Shown: piece after piece, positions 21,744-22,753 of the stretch
Position numbering within the stretch: position 1 is the first letter of the stretch
Layout of the letters: each line of letters starts with the position of its first letter
Origin: JBDTGE01 sp050742975
Lineage (GTDB): Bacteria > Actinomycetota > Actinomycetes > Mycobacteriales > Jatrophihabitantaceae
Reading direction: 5' to 3'
Length of the DNA stretch: 22,753 bases
Assembly: GCA_050742975.1 (NCBI GenBank)
Contig: JBOGDQ010000001.1
Coordinates: 1 to 22,753, forward strand
Made by a program: the position numbers and the translations under genes
The notes under the pieces: generated by a model
Told to the model about the DNA's origin: nothing
Seen by the model: only the letters and a program-made list of their open reading frames with translations
Databases searched by the model: none

Positions 21744-22753
21744 TCACAGCAGTCGGTCCAGGGCGGTGTCGCGGGTCGTGCGACGGGGGGTGCGGGGGGC
21801 CGGGTCGGGTTGGGCGGGCTCGCGGGGCAGGTCCGCGCGGTCCTGGCGCGGGGCCTGATCCTGCTGCGCCTGGCCGCGGTCCTGCGACGGGCCGCCGAAC
21901 TGCACGTCGACGCCGCCGAACCCGGCGCTGCTGAGCTGCTGGTGCAGCACCGGCAGGGCGGCGGTGACGGCTGCCCGCGCGGCGGTGTCTGCGCAGGCCA
22001 CGGTCACCGTGAGCTGCCCGTCGCGGATGGTCGCCGAGACGTTGACGGCGCCGAGCTCGGCCGGGTGCAGCTGCACGCTGAGTTCGTGCGAGCCGTCGCC
22101 GAGGGAGCGGAGCCGGGCCAGCGACGCGGTCAGCGTGGGCTGCTGGTCGACGAGCGCCGAGCCGGCGGGCGTCTGGGTCGGCGCCGGTGTCGTCGGCGCG
22201 ACGGCGACCGGGGCCGCCGTCGCCGGTGCGGCGGCGACCGGTGCGAGTCCGGGCGGGAGCTGTGCCGACGGTGCCGCCGTCCCGCCGTCGTGATCGGAAC
22301 CCAGCGGCTGCTGGGACGGGCCCGGCGCGGTCTTCGGCGCCGGCGTGGCGGGCAGTGCGGTGACCGGCGGCTGCGCGGGGTCGGCACCGGCAGCGCCGTG
22401 ATCGAGCGGGGGCAGTGGCTGGTTGGGCAACCCCTGGGCCGTCTTTGTCAATGGAGCGGGGCCAGTGCTCGGGGTGGTCCTCACGGTCCCCGCGTCCTTA
22501 CCTGGTGTGCCAGCCGCCTGCTCGGGTGTCCCCGGTGCCGTCGCGCTCACGGGGATCGGCGAGGCGGCAGCGGCAGCGGCAGTGGCAGACGGTGTGGCGG
22601 ACGCTCCGGCCGGGCCGGTTCCGACGCCGCCCGCTCCGACTGCGGCGGCGGCTCCTACAACTGTGGCTCCGACGGCGGTGGCTCCGACGGCGGTGGCCGT
22701 GGCGGCCGCGCCCGTGGCGGCCGACGCGGCGGTCGCGGTGGTGAGGACGGGGC
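21744..22753 (-). CDS. fliK: Flagellar hook-length control protein FliK, C-terminal part
   Basis: The frame has no stop from 21744 to the window edge, so the N-terminus is outside and at least 335 residues are seen. FliK is an exported molecular ruler that triggers the FlhB switch. The C-terminal domain is recognised from QLHPAELGAVNVSATIRDGQ, LTVTVACADTAARAAVTAAL and PVLHQQLSSAGF, which match the Flg_hook domain. The region before it is Ala/Pro/Thr-rich and disordered, with short repeats such as AVGATAVGAT encoded near 22665-22700. An internal GTG at 22550 could be read as a start, but the same low-complexity frame continues upstream, so the gene is treated as partial. The stop is 19 bases before flgD. 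Confidence 0.88.
   Translation of the reverse strand, partial: PVLTTATAASAATGAAATATAVGATAVGATVVGAAAAVGAGGVGTGPAGASATPSATAAAAAASPIPVSATAPGTPEQAAGTPGKDAGTVRTTPSTGPAPLTKTAQGLPNQPLPPLDHGAAGADPAQPPVTALPATPAPKTAPGPSQQPLGSDHDGGTAAPSAQLPPGLAPVAAAPATAAPVAVAPTTPAPTQTPAGSALVDQQPTLTASLARLRSLGDGSHELSVQLHPAELGAVNVSATIRDGQLTVTVACADTAARAAVTAALPVLHQQLSSAGFGGVDVQFGGPSQDRGQAQQDQAPRQDRADLPREPAQPDPAPRTPRRTTRDTALDRLL

Overview
The window is about 70% G+C and comes from a motile, flagellated actinobacterium. Evidence for this is the strong G+C bias at third codon positions, many GTG starts, the actinobacterial-type N-terminal extension on methionine aminopeptidase, TANNNT -10 boxes placed only 6-8 bases before start codons (leaderless transcription), and WhiG/FliA-like promoters. 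The genus cannot be fixed from this sequence; a Geodermatophilales, Kineosporiales or Jatrophihabitans-like lineage is a guess.

Left part (1-8.6 kb), mostly housekeeping plus accessory genes. It holds the 3' end of a SpoU/TrmH-family RNA methyltransferase, a leaderless vapBC toxin-antitoxin pair, a four-copy 27-bp tandem repeat at a convergent gene junction, an Orc1-like AAA ATPase, methionine aminopeptidase (map), a secreted FG-GAP/VCBS repeat protein with five 156-bp repeats, ribonuclease J (rnj), a small membrane protein and a DedA-family membrane protein.

Right part (8.7-22.75 kb) is a flagellar cluster read entirely on the minus strand. In transcription order it is fliK (cut by the right edge), flgD, flgE, flbD, motA, motB, fliL, fliM, fliN, fliO, fliP, fliQ, fliR, flhB, flhA, a FlhF-like gene and a 61-residue membrane protein. 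It supplies hook assembly (FliK, FlgD, FlgE), the stator and its accessory proteins (MotA, MotB, FliL, FlbD), the C-ring (FliM, FliN) and the export gate (FliOPQR, FlhB, FlhA). Most genes overlap by 1-4 bases or sit within 20 bases of each other. The larger breaks are in front of flgE (54 bp), flbD (159 bp), fliM (119 bp), flhB (73 bp) and flhA (201 bp). Two of them (flbD, fliM) carry candidate sigma-28-type promoters of the same form, TCA(A/G)-N15-GCCGATAG. Two others (flhB, flhA) carry strong stem-loops.

The most interesting points are: (i) a FlhF homologue whose P-loop has lost the GKT residues, so it is probably a non-hydrolysing pseudo-GTPase, coupled by a 1-bp overlap to an unnamed small membrane protein; (ii) a dispersed 69-bp hairpin element present twice in opposite orientations, one copy overlapping the flhB stop codon, plus a separate 25-bp perfect hairpin between fliR and flhB; (iii) the tandem GATCAC repeats, which contain the stop codon of the AAA ATPase; (iv) the paired sigma-28-like promoters inside the flagellar cluster. 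No tRNA, rRNA, CRISPR array, transposase or prophage gene was seen, and no stretch over 300 bases lacks a gene.
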